Part shown: piece after piece, positions 10,465-20,673 of the stretch
Numbering within the stretch: position 1 is the stretch's first letter
Layout: every line of letters begins with the position of its first letter
Source: Hemicentrotus pulcherrimus
Taxonomy: Eukaryota; Echinodermata; Echinoidea; Camarodonta; Strongylocentrotidae
DNA: 38,018 nucleotides
Direction: 5' to 3'
Assembly: GCA_003118195.1 (NCBI GenBank)
Contig: BEXV01000661.1
Coordinates: 46,024-84,041 of the forward strand
The notes under the pieces: model-generated
The model's database searches: none
What the model saw: the letters and a program-made list of their open reading frames with translations, nothing else
What the model was told of the DNA's origin: nothing
Translations under genes and position numbers: made by a program

Positions 10465-10752
10465 CATGTGATCGGCACGACCGGGGTATTAAATTCGAAC
10501 ATTACTTGGTTCCCCTTTTTGTAGGAAGAGCTACGTGACTTTGTGCAGATGGGTTGTGGTCTAGTGGGTAAGTCCCCGTACTCTGAAGCACACTATCTGG
10601 ATTCGAATCTCTGCAGCAGCAGTGTCGTTCAGACCTACACCAAACCGAATTAAAAAAACCATCCAATCTACTTCTTGTTATCGCTCTCGTGCTAATTTTT
10701 TTCGATGTGACTGGCATGGCCGGGGTATTAAATTCATCCATTCCGTGGTTCC
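10465..10752 (+). mobile_element. tRNA-like SINE (T2, copy 2) bracketed by 49-bp direct repeats
   Basis: Box A TGGTCTAGTGGG (10557-10568) and box B GGATTCGAATC (10599-10609) lie between two 49-bp direct repeats, 10465-10513 and 10704-10752, which are about 80% identical by eye and share CCGGGGTATTAAATTC and TGGTTCC. Diverged repeats this long are unlikely to be a simple target duplication; a partly dimeric SINE or a tandem duplication of its 3' body is more likely. A 79-codon minus frame here is repeat sequence. Confidence 0.65.
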
Positions 10753-10850
10753 GCTTGGCTGAAGGGTTCTATTTTGCGTAGTTCGATCGTCGGTTACATG
10801 GGTGAAAGAGCCCCCTGTGTGCTGTTAACCCAATAATCTTACAGACAATA

Positions 10851-11105
10851 GACCCTTTCACACATAAAAATTTAGTGCGGATTGGATCGCGATGCAAAGA
10901 TTAATTTTGTTTTGGTGACCATTCACACACAGGGAGATTTTTTATTCTACCATTCACATATACAGCGCGCAGCAAACTCTTGCGTTTATTCTGAAAAATC
11001 GCAAGACTCACTCGAAATTGGATCACGATGCGAATCGCGGAGATTAGTTAAATTATTCTGTCTGCACATTTTAAATCTCTCTGTTTTGGAGATGTGAACG
11101 CCCCT
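10851..11105. mobile_element. Possible hAT-like MITE with imperfect ends
   Basis: The left end GACCCTTTCACACATAAAAA and the complement of the right end (GGGGCGTTCACATCTCCAAA) resemble each other. Inside, ATTGGATCGCGATGCAAA (about 10880) recurs as ATTGGATCACGATGCGAA (about 11018). G-rich ends followed by TTCACA are common in hAT-type MITEs. No clear target duplication was seen. Confidence 0.35.
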
Positions 11106-11456
11106 GTTCTATGTTCGATATTGGGGTTAAGAGCGATTAGAATATGCAGTCCGCATCATCGCCGTGGCCATTGTCCGTGTCATCGAAGGACAACGGATGA
11201 AAATGGAAGTCATTTTAATTGATGTCATTATTTCTCACCATTTTGGGGGGCTCAAAACACGACGTGCCGTCCATTTAGAAATAACATGACAATGTGTAAA
11301 CAACTTTAAATTGGTTTGGGCAAATTTGAATTATTACGAGAGAGACATAAAACATATCAGGCGCGGATCCAGGATTTCTTAGGGGAGGGGGCCCGACTTA
11401 TTGTATTTGTTTTCTCCCGAAAATTTCGAAATCGAGCCGGCCGAAAAGTCGCTCAG
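11106..11456. other. Intergenic, then a probable element edge at the gap
   Basis: From 11361 the sequence GGCGCGGATCCAGGATTTCT followed by a G-run resembles the GC-rich repeat ends at 1970 and 3400. It runs into the gap at GAAAAGTCGCTCAG. Confidence 0.4.
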
Positions 11457-11694
11457 NNNNNNNNNNNNNNNNNNNNNNNNNNNNNNNNNNNNNNNNNNNN
11501 NNNNNNNNNNNNNNNNNNNNNNNNNNNNNNNNNNNNNNNNNNNNNNNNNNNNNNNNNNNNNNNNNNNNNNNNNNNNNNNNNNNNNNNNNNNNNNNNNNNN
11601 NNNNNNNNNNNNNNNNNNNNNNNNNNNNNNNNNNNNNNNNNNNNNNNNNNNNNNNNNNNNNNNNNNNNNNNNNNNNNNNNNNNNNNNNNNNNNN
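11457..11694. other. Assembly gap of 238 N
   Basis: Unresolved bases. Its left flank looks like the edge of a GC-rich repeat, so the missing sequence is probably repeat. Frames translated across it are meaningless. Confidence 1.
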
Positions 11695-12990
11695 CGCCAC
11701 TGAAACATATGACATATTATTTGGGGGAGAAAGAATACAAAGTGTAATATTGCATAACAACGGTTGCTAAGGAGTGTCTTTATATTCCAAAGAGAACGGA
11801 AAATTTAAGTCCACATTTCAAAGTCACGTGCTTGAGTGGTCTTGTGCATGAATACCTATCAATATCTACGTGGAATGTTTTTCATTGTTTGTGATATATT
11901 CCTGAGAGAGTTTTTGTTTGAATTCCTTCTACTTTGATAACTTATATTTGCAACACATGAGTGAATTTTTCAAAACATTAAATTAAAAATAGTACTCTAT
12001 ACACTTAACATCGCATGCGTGCACATTTTCGCGGCGATCGGCTGGCCGTTTCACGGAAGAGATGTTAGGGGGCCATAATGGTCCCCACCAGTCGTATCAA
12101 GACCTCAAATAGGCCGGCCTTCTTAGGGTCAAGAAACGTAGCTTGAATTCGGAGGTGAATTAGACATTATAATAATTATTATTCTATTTTTCTATTTTAT
12201 TTTAGGGATAGGAGAGTGTTGAGTACATCGACTGAAAAGAGTGAATCGTTCGCTAATCTTGAAGGTTTTAAAAGGGTATTTACTTCTTTCCGCCTTCACC
12301 CATTTGAAAAAAAACTACTATATTAGTAAACCCTCTGTCTTCTGAACCACCATGTGGTGATGACATTGAATTTCGGGTTTTAATAGAAGTGTTGGACCGG
12401 TCAACTCTTTAAGTAGCGGTTGCCCACATATTTACACGTCAGCACAGTTTAACGGATATTCAATTTGCATTTCTGCCTGCATATCATAACCTTTAAAAAC
12501 AACCAGACGGTCTGTGTTTGCCTTATCCCAGGCCATCTTGATTTGGTCATCGACCAACAATGCGAAATCAATCTTAGCCTTTTCTTCTTCCTCAAAACGA
12601 GGATAGGGCGGTCAGTGAGTGAAGACATATGCTGACAAAGAGGTCCTGGGGGATAGTAGCCTTACACTTTTAGGCACTTTTTTACATCTTTATTTGATGT
12701 AATCATATCGCCTTTGAGGGATCACTTAAGAAGAAATTCTTTCCATGGGGATCGATTGGTCCGTCTGTTGACAATCAGACCCAGTTTTTATTATTGTCTT
12801 TTTCTTCATATTTACTTTCAAAGGACAGATGAAGAGATAGGTTTAATAAACATTGAACGGTGACTCACATGAAATATTGAATAATAAAAAATATCCATCG
12901 AAGATATTTCTTCTACACACTAAAAAAAGAGGGGCGTCTCTTTAACGAAGGGCGTTTTCTGAGGAATTTCCTATAAGTTAGTTAACATGA
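11695..12990. other. Intergenic, nothing recognised
   Basis: About 1.3 kb without a convincing exon, RNA gene or shared repeat. Around 12015-12130 it is a little richer in C and G (TTCGCGGCGATCGGCTGG, GGCCGGCC). Confidence 0.5.
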
Positions 12991-12997
12991 ATGCAAA

Positions 12998-13163
12998 TAC
13001 CCCCCCCCAAAAAAACAAACAAACAAAACAAACAAACAAACAAACAAAAGAACAAAACAAAACAAAACAAAAACAACAACAAAACCAACAACAACAACAA
13101 CAAACAAACAAACAAACAAAACAAGCAAACCAACGCACATACACACACACACACACACACACA
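12998..13163. repeat. C9, then A/C-rich (AAAC)n, (AAC)n and (AC)n microsatellite
   Basis: A C-run is followed by about 120 bp of AAAC and AAC repeats and then (AC)n. All overlapping frames here, on both strands, are simple-sequence translations (poly-Lys/Thr/Asn or poly-Cys/Val/Phe) and are not genes. Confidence 0.95.
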
Positions 13164-14622
13164 ATTTAGATATTATTTATTCAGCAAGTTATGTCAGTGT
13201 GCCAGTGCAATTAAAAGTGAAGAACAAAACTTTCCTGCGACTCATCTTGCAAATTATAAGAGTCAACTTTTTTCTCTATGTTTATTATTTTCATATCTGA
13301 TTCTATAACTGTTCTCATTTATTGGTAAAGTAGATTTCAAAATGAATGGCGTCGATAATCCTAATCAAAGGCATCTTAATACAACTTTACATCTTCTGCA
13401 TTATGGTGTAAAGGAAAACACAGAAAATAGATGAAGCCTGCTCCAGAAAATTATGTAAATCTAATCAGCTAACGTCTTGCTTCAGGTAAGATCAGATTAT
13501 ACTTGCGTTGTATTCTATATAAATTATTCATAAAATTGTATGCAATTTTTATGTATTAATTTCAATAATATAGTTTTTCTCTGTTTATCTAGATACCAAG
13601 AGATTAGCTTAAAGTCCCTTGCCCGGATTAATTTGTACCCCAAAGAGCCCCCATCACTGTATGATACACCCCCATTTAATACCAATGGATGAAAAGTGCT
13701 GAAGTGGTGGATTGGTAATCTTCATAGCTCTTTAAAAAGTCCGTATGAGTCTGCATTAGTTTCTTAAATAAATTAATATCAATTTACATAATTGACCCTA
13801 CAACCGTTTAACTTATTAACGCCGCCTACAGTTTTCAAGTTTTTATTTCAATTTCTTTATTTGTTTGTTTACCTATTGCGAAGCAGCGGCGTAGCGTGGC
13901 GTCCCCCAGGGGGGGGGGGGGGGGGAGTTCCAGTATTATTTGGTTCCAGTATTATTTGGGGAATAAAATGCGAATGTTAAGGCTACTGGTAAGAGGGAAG
14001 GTGCAGTGGTGGTCTATCTGTCTGTATCTAATATCATATCCCTTTTCTCCTCCTTTCTTTCCATTTCCTTCTTTTCTCTTTAGTTAACATCTTATCTTTT
14101 TTTAACCACTCGATGGAAGATGGGAGAGGGGTAGTGTGGGCATTTAGTGAGTTTCATCTTCTTCTTAAACCCATTCTCCTGAACAAGATAACTATAGGTT
14201 CAATGCAGGGTCCGAGAGCTTACACCTCAAAACCATGCCTTCTCGATTGAAAGTGTAACATAAATAGGATATAAGGTGTCTTTAAAAATAAGTGTAAGGG
14301 TCACTGTGCTAACAAATATGAATATTTTTCCATCAAGAAATGTGAACTGCACCAACTAATGCTGTCATTAAAGAAGAGAAAATTAGGAAGAGTTAATTCA
14401 AGTAACGGTAAATAGCTTAATTGTATTTCACCGTGAATTTAACAACCTTAGGGTGGAAATGAACTGGAGCAGCGAATAGTGTTAAATAATATTTTTAAAT
14501 ATTTCTTCAATCCTCAAAGAAAATAGGAGAAAAATTAGGGTACTTCTACGAAGTGTAATCTTAACAGCCTTGAATTATATCATTTGGAAGAATAGCAATC
14601 TCCCTCCCCCCTCCCGATTGTT
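13164..14622. other. Intergenic with a poly-G tract
   Basis: A G-run of about 19 lies at 13909-13926, preceded by GCGGCGTAGCGTGGCGTCCC. A similar GTGGCGTAGC word occurs at 37160, suggesting a common element end. No exon is supported. Confidence 0.5.
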
Positions 14623-14690
14623 TATTTTAAATAATGATAATAATACAAAAAAAACAAACAAGCTTATATTGCACAAAACATAATCAAAAT
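14623..14690 (+). repeat. Fragment of the TATATAGC-type repeat (R2), weak
   Basis: AATAATGATAATAATAC, A-rich spacer, then CTTATATTGCACAAAACAT resembles the R2 copies at 16438 and 32666, where a short TAA-rich tract precedes CTTTTATATAGC. Confidence 0.35.
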
Positions 14691-15503
14691 ATAACAAAAC
14701 AAAATCGAAGAGACAAAAGCAGGGCAGGACTTAAATTGTTTTCAATTTAGTAAAATTCAAGACACCTACACGAAAGGACTGTGATGGACATTGTGAGAGT
14801 TCTTTATTCAGATATGTTTCCCTCAGAATTGTGTTTAAAGCTTTTCAAAACTCTTGAAAATTAAGCGAATATGTGACCAAATTGGCCTAAATGTATGTAT
14901 ATTCTTCCAAATGCTTTTCAATTTGAACGGACGTACTCCACACGAATTAAATGTGAATCGTAGAACTCTAAAGAAATATATATTGATGCCGATAAAACAT
15001 TTGAAACATCTAAATTTAACGCATATCGTCATATTATACAATGAGGCAAACTATATAACACACTACCATTCAAATCGAACCAGGAAATTCATAGGGTATA
15101 TTCTCAATTCCATGAACTCCGCCCTCAACATGATATCGCTTTCTGTCTTGCATCATATTTGCAGCACGAACCAGTAACGGTTCGTTAAACTGGTGATGAT
15201 GATCCCGAAGCATTTTGGAATATGTGTATCGTCTATCATGTTGTTTTCTGTACCACACATGTCAAATGTCTTTTTCTTATGGTATTTATCACTGTCCTCA
15301 AAGTGTTGATAAACGTAGTAGGATTTTTCTTTTTCTAATGATTTAACTTAAAGAATTTCATGAATATAAACAAAAACAAAACCAGACCGGTTTACTTATT
15401 TTGAGCATACCTCTTGAACACAAGTTTCTTTCAACAAATATCAAGCTTGCCAGATGTGTATCAGACAGCAACAGAAAATGTATACAAAATGGATTCTATC
15501 TAA
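14691..15503. other. Intergenic, nothing recognised
   Basis: AT-rich. A 107-codon plus frame (14854-15177) and a minus frame overlap in it; neither has a recognisable domain or good splice signals. Confidence 0.4.
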
Positions 15504-15712
15504 GGCGCGCCGGAGCTCGGTCGGTAGAGCAGTGGTCTCGTAATCCGGTGACCTGGGTTCAAAACCAAGTCGATGCGCTAATGCGCCCTTTGGTAAGGCA
15601 TTAATCCTCAATACCAGGTCCCTCGGAGAGGAACTAAAGCCGACGGCCGCATGGTTGCTTAATAACAAGCATTTATGCTTTCTTAGCAGTCAGGTAAATT
15701 AACCACCACCAC
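15504..15712 (+). mobile_element. SINE with a tRNA-Thr(CGT)-like head
   Basis: The head carries AGCTCGGTCGGTAGAGCAG (box A region), TGGTCTCGTAATCCGG with anticodon CGT at 15539-15541, and GGGTTCAAAACC (box B). The order and wording match tRNA-Thr(CGT), but the arms are damaged (for example the TAATCCGG loop side and the GGTTCAAAACC arm). A body follows (AAGGCATTAATCCTC, GGTCCCTCGGAGAGGA, then ATGCTTTCTTAGCAGTCAGG) and ends in CCACCACCACAAAG. That layout is a tRNA head plus conserved body, so I call it a SINE and not a functional tRNA. Frames of 67 and 75 codons here are repeat sequence. Confidence 0.85.
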
Positions 15713-16437
15713 AAAGTATAGCAGGTAATTACAATATTTTTTATCGATGGATTCTGAAGAGAAGCATTTATATATTGAAGTTCATTAGCGAACAATTCTA
15801 ATTTGTCCATAAGCTATGCATTTATACCTAGAGGAAAATCCTTGTCACTTTTGTAATGTTTGTGTACCGTAATCTAAATAGCTCGTGGAACAGAATGTAT
15901 GATTATAAAATCATGCACAAAGGGGAAGTGAATCTTTCAATTAATTTATTGGCTGACAAGCTAAAGACCTTGAAAAGGGCGTTCTCTTTGTATGGACAAA
16001 TAGAAACAATCAATTTCCAAAACTATGGCAAGTAGTTAATTCCATTTTTTCCTTCCATTTCTCATCTTCAAATATTTTTTTTTGATTTAAAACAATATCA
16101 ACTATTTTTGAAAAATAAGAACATAAGGGCAATTAATAAGCACCCCTACTGTGTGTCCTAACGAAATCATGTTCGGATTACGAAATACGTCATAGTCCAT
16201 TTAAGTGAGTGTCGAGGAAGGCTATCGAAATTGCCGTAGGTTGAAGTTTCCAAAGTATGGGTACTGTAGTGTCATTATTTACCTTCAAAACAAATGTAAT
16301 TGTCATATACGCTAGAAAGGTATCGCTGCAACCTTCGATCAGCGGAAACAATACATTTATAATTGTCATGCCAAATTTCAGTATAAAAGCAAAATAATTT
16401 CAATAACGCCATGTGAAATTACAAGGTAAATTATTTA
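15713..16437. other. Intergenic, nothing recognised
   Basis: AT-rich, with no shared repeat, exon or RNA gene that I can support. Confidence 0.5.
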
Positions 16438-16520
16438 CATACATATACATACATGCTTTTGCTATTTATATAGCGCAAAATCCAATAACTATTGAGTAAT
16501 GCGCTTTTAATACTGTTAAT
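16438..16520 (+). repeat. TATATAGC repeat R2, copy
   Basis: It contains CTTTTGCTATTTATATAGCG then CAAAATCCAATAAC and ATGCGCTTTTAATAC. The TATATAGC core plus a second GCGCTTT about 50 bp on matches the layout at 32666-33150 once the inserted MITE there is removed. Confidence 0.5.
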
Positions 16521-16739
16521 GACAAACGAAGAAATAAGGACAACAAATTGAAATAAACTTTCAGTTATTGCAGAGGTGTAACTTTAAGTGCCACAAACAT
16601 GATATACATATTATATCAAAGTTCCCTCCATAAAATAATCCCCTATGCTCAAAGAAAACGGATGTGAGAAAAAAAAATCTACATGTATTTAAATTTTGAA
16701 TTGTGCACACGAACACTATTATTCTCTAAGAAAAGATTT

Positions 16740-17050
16740 TTCGTCCATCTTCCGTTCCCCTTGTGGCGTCCATCTTTTTTAACACGGAAAGTACGCCAAT
16801 TACACATTTGTTACCGTTTCATCACCCGTTGGAATGGTTACCACTATCTGCCGGTGTGAGATACACCAGCCTACGCATTCCATGGTTATTACGACGACCC
16901 ACCAATCAGAGTCGAGTATTGCGCGGATACACTTTCCGCCACTGTGCCCTTTCAAACAACTCCGCATTCCCCTACGATCGAAACATGACTCGAATTGGAA
17001 AGCGTACATCGAAATCATATCTATTTAAACCGCCATCTCTTTAGATTGCA
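16740..17050 (+). promoter_or_regulatory. Putative promoter of the signal-peptide gene
   Basis: This 300-bp block is richer in C, G and CpG than its flanks. It contains a CCAAT box at 16902-16906 (ACCAATCAGA), a TATA-like TATTTAA at 17022-17028, and a YY1-like CCGCCATCT at 17031-17039. A related GTCCATCTTTT word lies at 16768. Transcription would start near 17045-17060, about 340 bp before the start codon. The overlapping open frames of 64-93 codons on both strands are attributed to the local composition. The assignment is inference from motif positions. Confidence 0.4.
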
Positions 17051-17389
17051 TTTTGGCTCGGGAGACGAAAAGAAGAAGATATCCAGAAAGGAGACAATTT
17101 GAAGTGAATAGAGCACGCTACGAAGGCCTTCTGTTTCTTTGCATTCGAAATTTAGCTGCATAACCTTTCTTTTTGCTGAGGTCGGAGAGAGCACGAGAAG
17201 AGAGGAGGTGTTGCAAGCGGAATAGTCAGAGCATCATCGCCGGCGCTGTCCGCTCGATTGCCTCTCATCGGGCCGTAGCCAGGAAACGGTTCCACAATTG
17301 CGGCTAGGTTAAGTGATTGTATCAGTGTTGCAAGGCGGATTTATTTTTAGCAGAGAGGGAGGCGAGGTGAAATTCCATCCACCCCAAAG
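17050..17389 (+). other. Putative 5' UTR without upstream ATG
   Basis: I see no ATG on the plus strand from about 17041 to the proposed start at 17390, unusual for 340 random bases. The sequence is purine- and CpG-rich compared with its surroundings. A possible internal intron would use a TAG|GTTAAG donor near 17308 and the ATTTTTAG acceptor near 17350. Confidence 0.45.
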
Positions 17390-17450
17390 ATGAGGTTATT
17401 TCTGGCACTACTTGCTCTCTGTTTCCTCATAGCATCCTTAGCCGTGACAG
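17390..17450 (+). CDS. First coding exon: signal peptide of an unknown secreted protein
   Basis: The exon encodes a 20-residue leader, MRLFLALLALCFL followed by IASLAVT, with one basic residue, a long hydrophobic core and small residues near the end (SLA). That is a textbook secretory signal peptide. The context AAAGATGA has A at -3. The exon ends at CAG|GTCAGT, a good splice donor, leaving one base of the next codon (phase 1). A CpG-richer promoter-like block and an ATG-free leader lie directly upstream. Phase-1 introns just after a signal peptide are common in animal secreted proteins and peptide precursors. The mature protein cannot be named from this exon. Acceptors opening in phase 1 exist at 18303, 19814 and 20427, and I favour the last. 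Confidence 0.6.
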
Positions 17451-17574
17451 GTCAGTCAATCAAACAATTTCCTATTCTGTTTAATAAGTCTTAACCCATA
17501 TACTACAGAATTCTCGTATCCCCATTCACATATACTGGAGGAATCAGCTTACAGTAAGCAACGAGATAATTCAA

Positions 17575-17935
17575 TCAACAATGTCTTAGAGTTACAGAAG
17601 GACGCTTTCTATCACGTTTTGTAATCTAAGCTCTTGACCAATAGACCATTTCTGTAAAGTAATTAAGTTTAATGAATACATCTTTGTTAAGTACCATGTT
17701 AGAAATTATTTAATTCCCTTGTTACAATTTTATTTCAAACGTGACTGTCAGAATGCTAATTGCATTCACTAGTTATTTCAAGGTTTGACAAACAATATGG
17801 CTTGCCCTGTCTAACAGCATGTAATGTATGCAATTCGTGTTTTGATTATTGAAATATGATTATTCGTAACAGGCGAATGAAATAATTTGCAACGAGGCAC
17901 TTAACAAAGATTTCTAAATCAAATTTGACTAGGCA
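17575..17935 (+). repeat. Intronic duplicated block, copy 1
   Basis: By eye it aligns with 19955-20330: CAATAGACCATTT vs CAATAGACTATTT, AAGTTTAATGAATACATCT vs AAGTTTAATGCATAAATCT, GTATGCAATTCGTGTT vs GTATGTAATTCGCATT, and ACTTAACAAAG vs GTTTAACAAAA. It is diverged but collinear over about 350 bp. Confidence 0.6.
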
Positions 17936-18745
17936 TCATTACGAAAATAGCCTATCGCCTCTCAAACAGTTTCTGTTCCTGTTAACATCCCTTTTCCCCC
18001 TATCGATCATTCACTGGTCTTAATTCAATTGATGTAATTTGTGTTAGCATTCTTGACCGCTTCTTTATAATTATTATCCTAAAATTAAAAACGTAGACCT
18101 ACCTTTCGAGGTTTCTTTAAGATGGTAAACTTTCTTTGAGCTAGTGTCTAATGCTGCATTCACTCCATACTTTTCAATGACGTGTTTTTGACGTTTCCAA
18201 AAAATAAACCCATTCGAACTCGGTTGGTTTGGAGGTTTAACAAATGCAAAGTTACAGTTGCTTCAATTTTGATTTCAACCGACTTGTCTATTTTTTTTCT
18301 AGCCATCCGTCCGTATGCAAACCGTATCATTAATGTGTTTAGATACAAATAATCTCATAAGTACAGTAAACAAAATGCCACTAATGAATTCGGTTAAGGA
18401 ACAAAGTGACATTTTGTCAATGCACAGTCATTCTTTGAGTATGATACTTGACTTCGTTTTTCTCGGCTGCTGCCGACACCTAGTGCAGGTTCCTCGAAAC
18501 TTATAAACACAATCAGTGAAATAATTTAGTAGGTCTTGCTAGGCTTGCGAATTGCATACATACTTTTAAAAGAAGAATCTCCCCTTACAAAGCTTCCCAA
18601 GGCTTGGCAAACATAGCAACAACTAATGTACTCAAAGTGGATTCCATACATGACAATGCTGGTAAACATATCAAATAAAATAAAAGCTTAGTAACTAGGA
18701 GATAAACATGAACAAACAATGAGATCTATTATTAAACAAAACTAT
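17936..18745. other. Probable intron, one alternative acceptor
   Basis: A strong acceptor, TATTTTTTTTCTAG, ends at 18302. Spliced to the leader it would add only about 16 residues (AIRPYANRIINVFRYK) before a stop. This is possible as a tiny peptide but more likely fortuitous. No repeats were recognised. Confidence 0.35.
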
Positions 18746-18746
18746 T

Positions 18747-18818
18747 ATCTCTCTTTCTCTCCCTTGTCTCGCTCTCTATTTCTTTCTCTCGTTTTATCTC
18801 TCTCTCTCTATCTCTCTT
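18747..18818. repeat. CT-rich microsatellite
   Basis: TCTCTCTTTCTC-type sequence. The 62-codon frame across it (18719-18907) is simple sequence. Confidence 0.85.
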
Positions 18819-19813
18819 TATGTACTTATTCTTTCATTTGTATTCCAATTATCACAAAAGCAATCCCACTTAAAGAACGAAAATCACACGTGACTATTAT
18901 CGGTTAATGTTTCTTACCCAGCATGACATAACTAATTATGTTAAAGGCAATCCCATAATACCATGCCTGATTTGTTTAACAGGAGAGAGAACCAAGTATA
19001 ATATTCATAGAAGTTTTAGGAGAGTGTTCTTCCATGGTGCACGCTAAAAACATATTCATGCTTTAAGATGATGCAATTGTGATTGATGATATACCTACAG
19101 TTTTCCCTACAATACCTTCCAAAATATTTGCGTACTTACCCTATTTATAGAAAGTATATCGATACATATGCCATTCTATTGGTTTCAGAACGTATGTCAT
19201 ATCACACGTTTTGTACCTAGAACAGTTCATACGTCTAACTAATTGATACAAAGAACCCATTGGCATTAACAGAGTAACCGAGCAAAAATATTTATGTTGT
19301 CATGCGCGAAGATAGAAGAGGAAATTAATTTCCCCAGGCATTCCTTAGATCTTTATTCTTAATTGGTCACAGTGCCATCCATAAATTTGCCAAAAAACCT
19401 TGATCAGTAATGTTGTTAAACTAATGAAACCGTCGGGGCTTATCGAATTGATAATGATTTATATGCACACATTTGCTATATTGGTAAGTGTTATAAAATA
19501 GACTGCGTTTGTTTCGTAAGGAATGCTGATAATATGCATTGCACGACTCTAATATTGTAAATTACATCATGAGCAAAAACTTGACCACAGCTAAACGAGA
19601 TATTTTCTAACTTAATCTCAAATCGCCTTGGGCAATGGTGTTCTTTAATTAAGAACATAGTTTTCTTGTTGACCACGAGACAATAGGCAAATTTTAGCTG
19701 ATGATTGTGAATTTGTTATACTAACTAATTATAAGGGGATGACAGAACTCCTAAACGAATATTCTCTATTAACTATCATGCTAATAGCGTACATTGACTC
19801 CGTTTATTTTCAG

Positions 19814-19923
19814 GAAACCGTTTTGTTCGGCAGAGTTATAGCTTCCAATATGAAATGTGGAAATCCATGTTACCCCTTGTACAGTTGTACGAAACGCAAA
19901 ACCTTCTTCCGTCTAGATTTTAG
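19814..19923 (+). CDS. Alternative second exon of the secreted gene, low support
   Basis: The acceptor CCGTTTATTTTCAG ends at 19813. In phase 1 it gives GNRFVRQSYSFQYEMWKSML and about 16 further residues, then a TAG stop near 19922. Another frame is open longer and contains six cysteines over about 60 codons (from MKCGNPCYPLYSC to VGACYL), but it needs a phase-0 entry. The region borders the duplicated block, so the site may be accidental. Confidence 0.15.
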
Positions 19924-19954
19924 GGTAGATTCTGAACGGAGTCACAGCAAGTGC

Positions 19955-20330
19955 ATGGTCGGGCTTAGGGGAAACGTTGGCGCTTGTTATCTTTGATTTC
20001 TAAATTCAACCTTTCGGCGTACCACATAGATCATTCCGATAATCCGTACGCAATAGACTATTTTCCTAATGTAATCAAGTTTAATGCATAAATCTAAGTA
20101 AAGAGGAATGTTAAAAATGATTTCATTACCCCGTTGTGAAAAAGTGAGAATTCCAAATCCTTATATTGCGTGTTGGTAGATAGGGCAATCCATAAGGTTT
20201 GTCCTACTTGGCAACAAGTAACGGTATGTAATTCGCATTCTTAACTACTATCATAGAATTATCCATAACAAGTGAACAAAATGGTTCGTATCGTGACGTT
20301 TAACAAAAACGCATGTTCTGAGATTGGTCA
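19955..20330 (+). repeat. Intronic duplicated block, copy 2
   Basis: Partner of 17575-17935, in the same orientation, about 2.4 kb downstream. See that entry for the matching words. Confidence 0.6.
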
Positions 20331-20426
20331 CATTACTTAAGTGGCCGATTGAAGATGTTTAACGATTTTGCAGTATATCATGTTACGAAGTTAATTTCGA
20401 GGTAAATACGTCTTCTTGTCTACCAG

Positions 20427-20487
20427 AGAAACGACACCATTCCTCTGAGCATGAGTATCGTTTAAGTGACTCCACCAGAAGTCGCAG
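20427..20487 (+). CDS. Candidate second exon of the secreted gene
   Basis: A pyrimidine-rich acceptor, TCTTCTTGTCTACCAG, ends at 20426. Read in phase 1 after the leader, the exon gives EKRHHSSEHEYRLSDSTRSR plus two bases, and could end at CAG|GTGGCT (a weak donor, lacking G at +5) in phase 2. A dibasic KR comes just after the signal peptide, and a basic TRSRR would form at the next junction; both would suit proteolytic processing of a peptide precursor. A second possible donor is CCCCA|GTGAGA at 20540, in phase 0. The chain to 29523 (phase 2 entry) is consistent, but one in three random exons would match. No known peptide family is recognised. Confidence 0.28.
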
Positions 20488-20673
20488 GTGGCTATGTTTT
20501 ATGTTGACTCAGTTTCTGGACTTCATCATTATTACCCCAGTGAGAAATACGAGAGTGCATCACGACTAGGGATGAGTCCTTTTAACAAGTTAAATGGACA
20601 CGGGAGAGGAGTTAAGAGGGTGGAGAAAGAGGGAATTGAAGACGAGCTGGAAAGCAGTCTACTCTCCGTGTGA
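20488..20673 (+). CDS. Open frame with a hydrophilic tail, unsupported
   Basis: A 61-codon frame overlaps the downstream side of the 20427 candidate and ends in TGA. It reads YVDSVSGLHHYYPSEKYE and later GHGRGVKRVEKEGIEDELES. It contains a KR site and is hydrophilic and protein-like, but it would need a phase-0 entry from a weak CACCAG or CGCAG acceptor, which the leader exon cannot supply. It has no ATG start of its own apart from an internal one. It may be a terminal exon of another transcript or chance. Confidence 0.15.
   Translation: MAMFYVDSVSGLHHYYPSEKYESASRLGMSPFNKLNGHGRGVKRVEKEGIEDELESSLLSV

Noticed and set aside
10549..10622. A functional tRNA gene
   Set aside because: Box A and box B are present but no cloverleaf forms, and a decayed copy lies at 9291.
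11316..11760. Four frames of 100-143 codons on both strands
   Set aside because: They are open only because they cross 238 N.
12971..13308. Several overlapping frames of 60-105 codons
   Set aside because: Translations of the AAAC/AC microsatellite.
15504..15579. A functional tRNA-Thr(CGT) gene
   Set aside because: The arms do not pair properly and a SINE body follows directly, so it is a SINE head.
18303..18353. Second exon of the secreted gene after the TTTTTTTTCTAG acceptor
   Set aside because: It would give only about 16 residues before a stop. Its existence shows that phase-compatible acceptors are common here, so it lowers trust in the other candidates.
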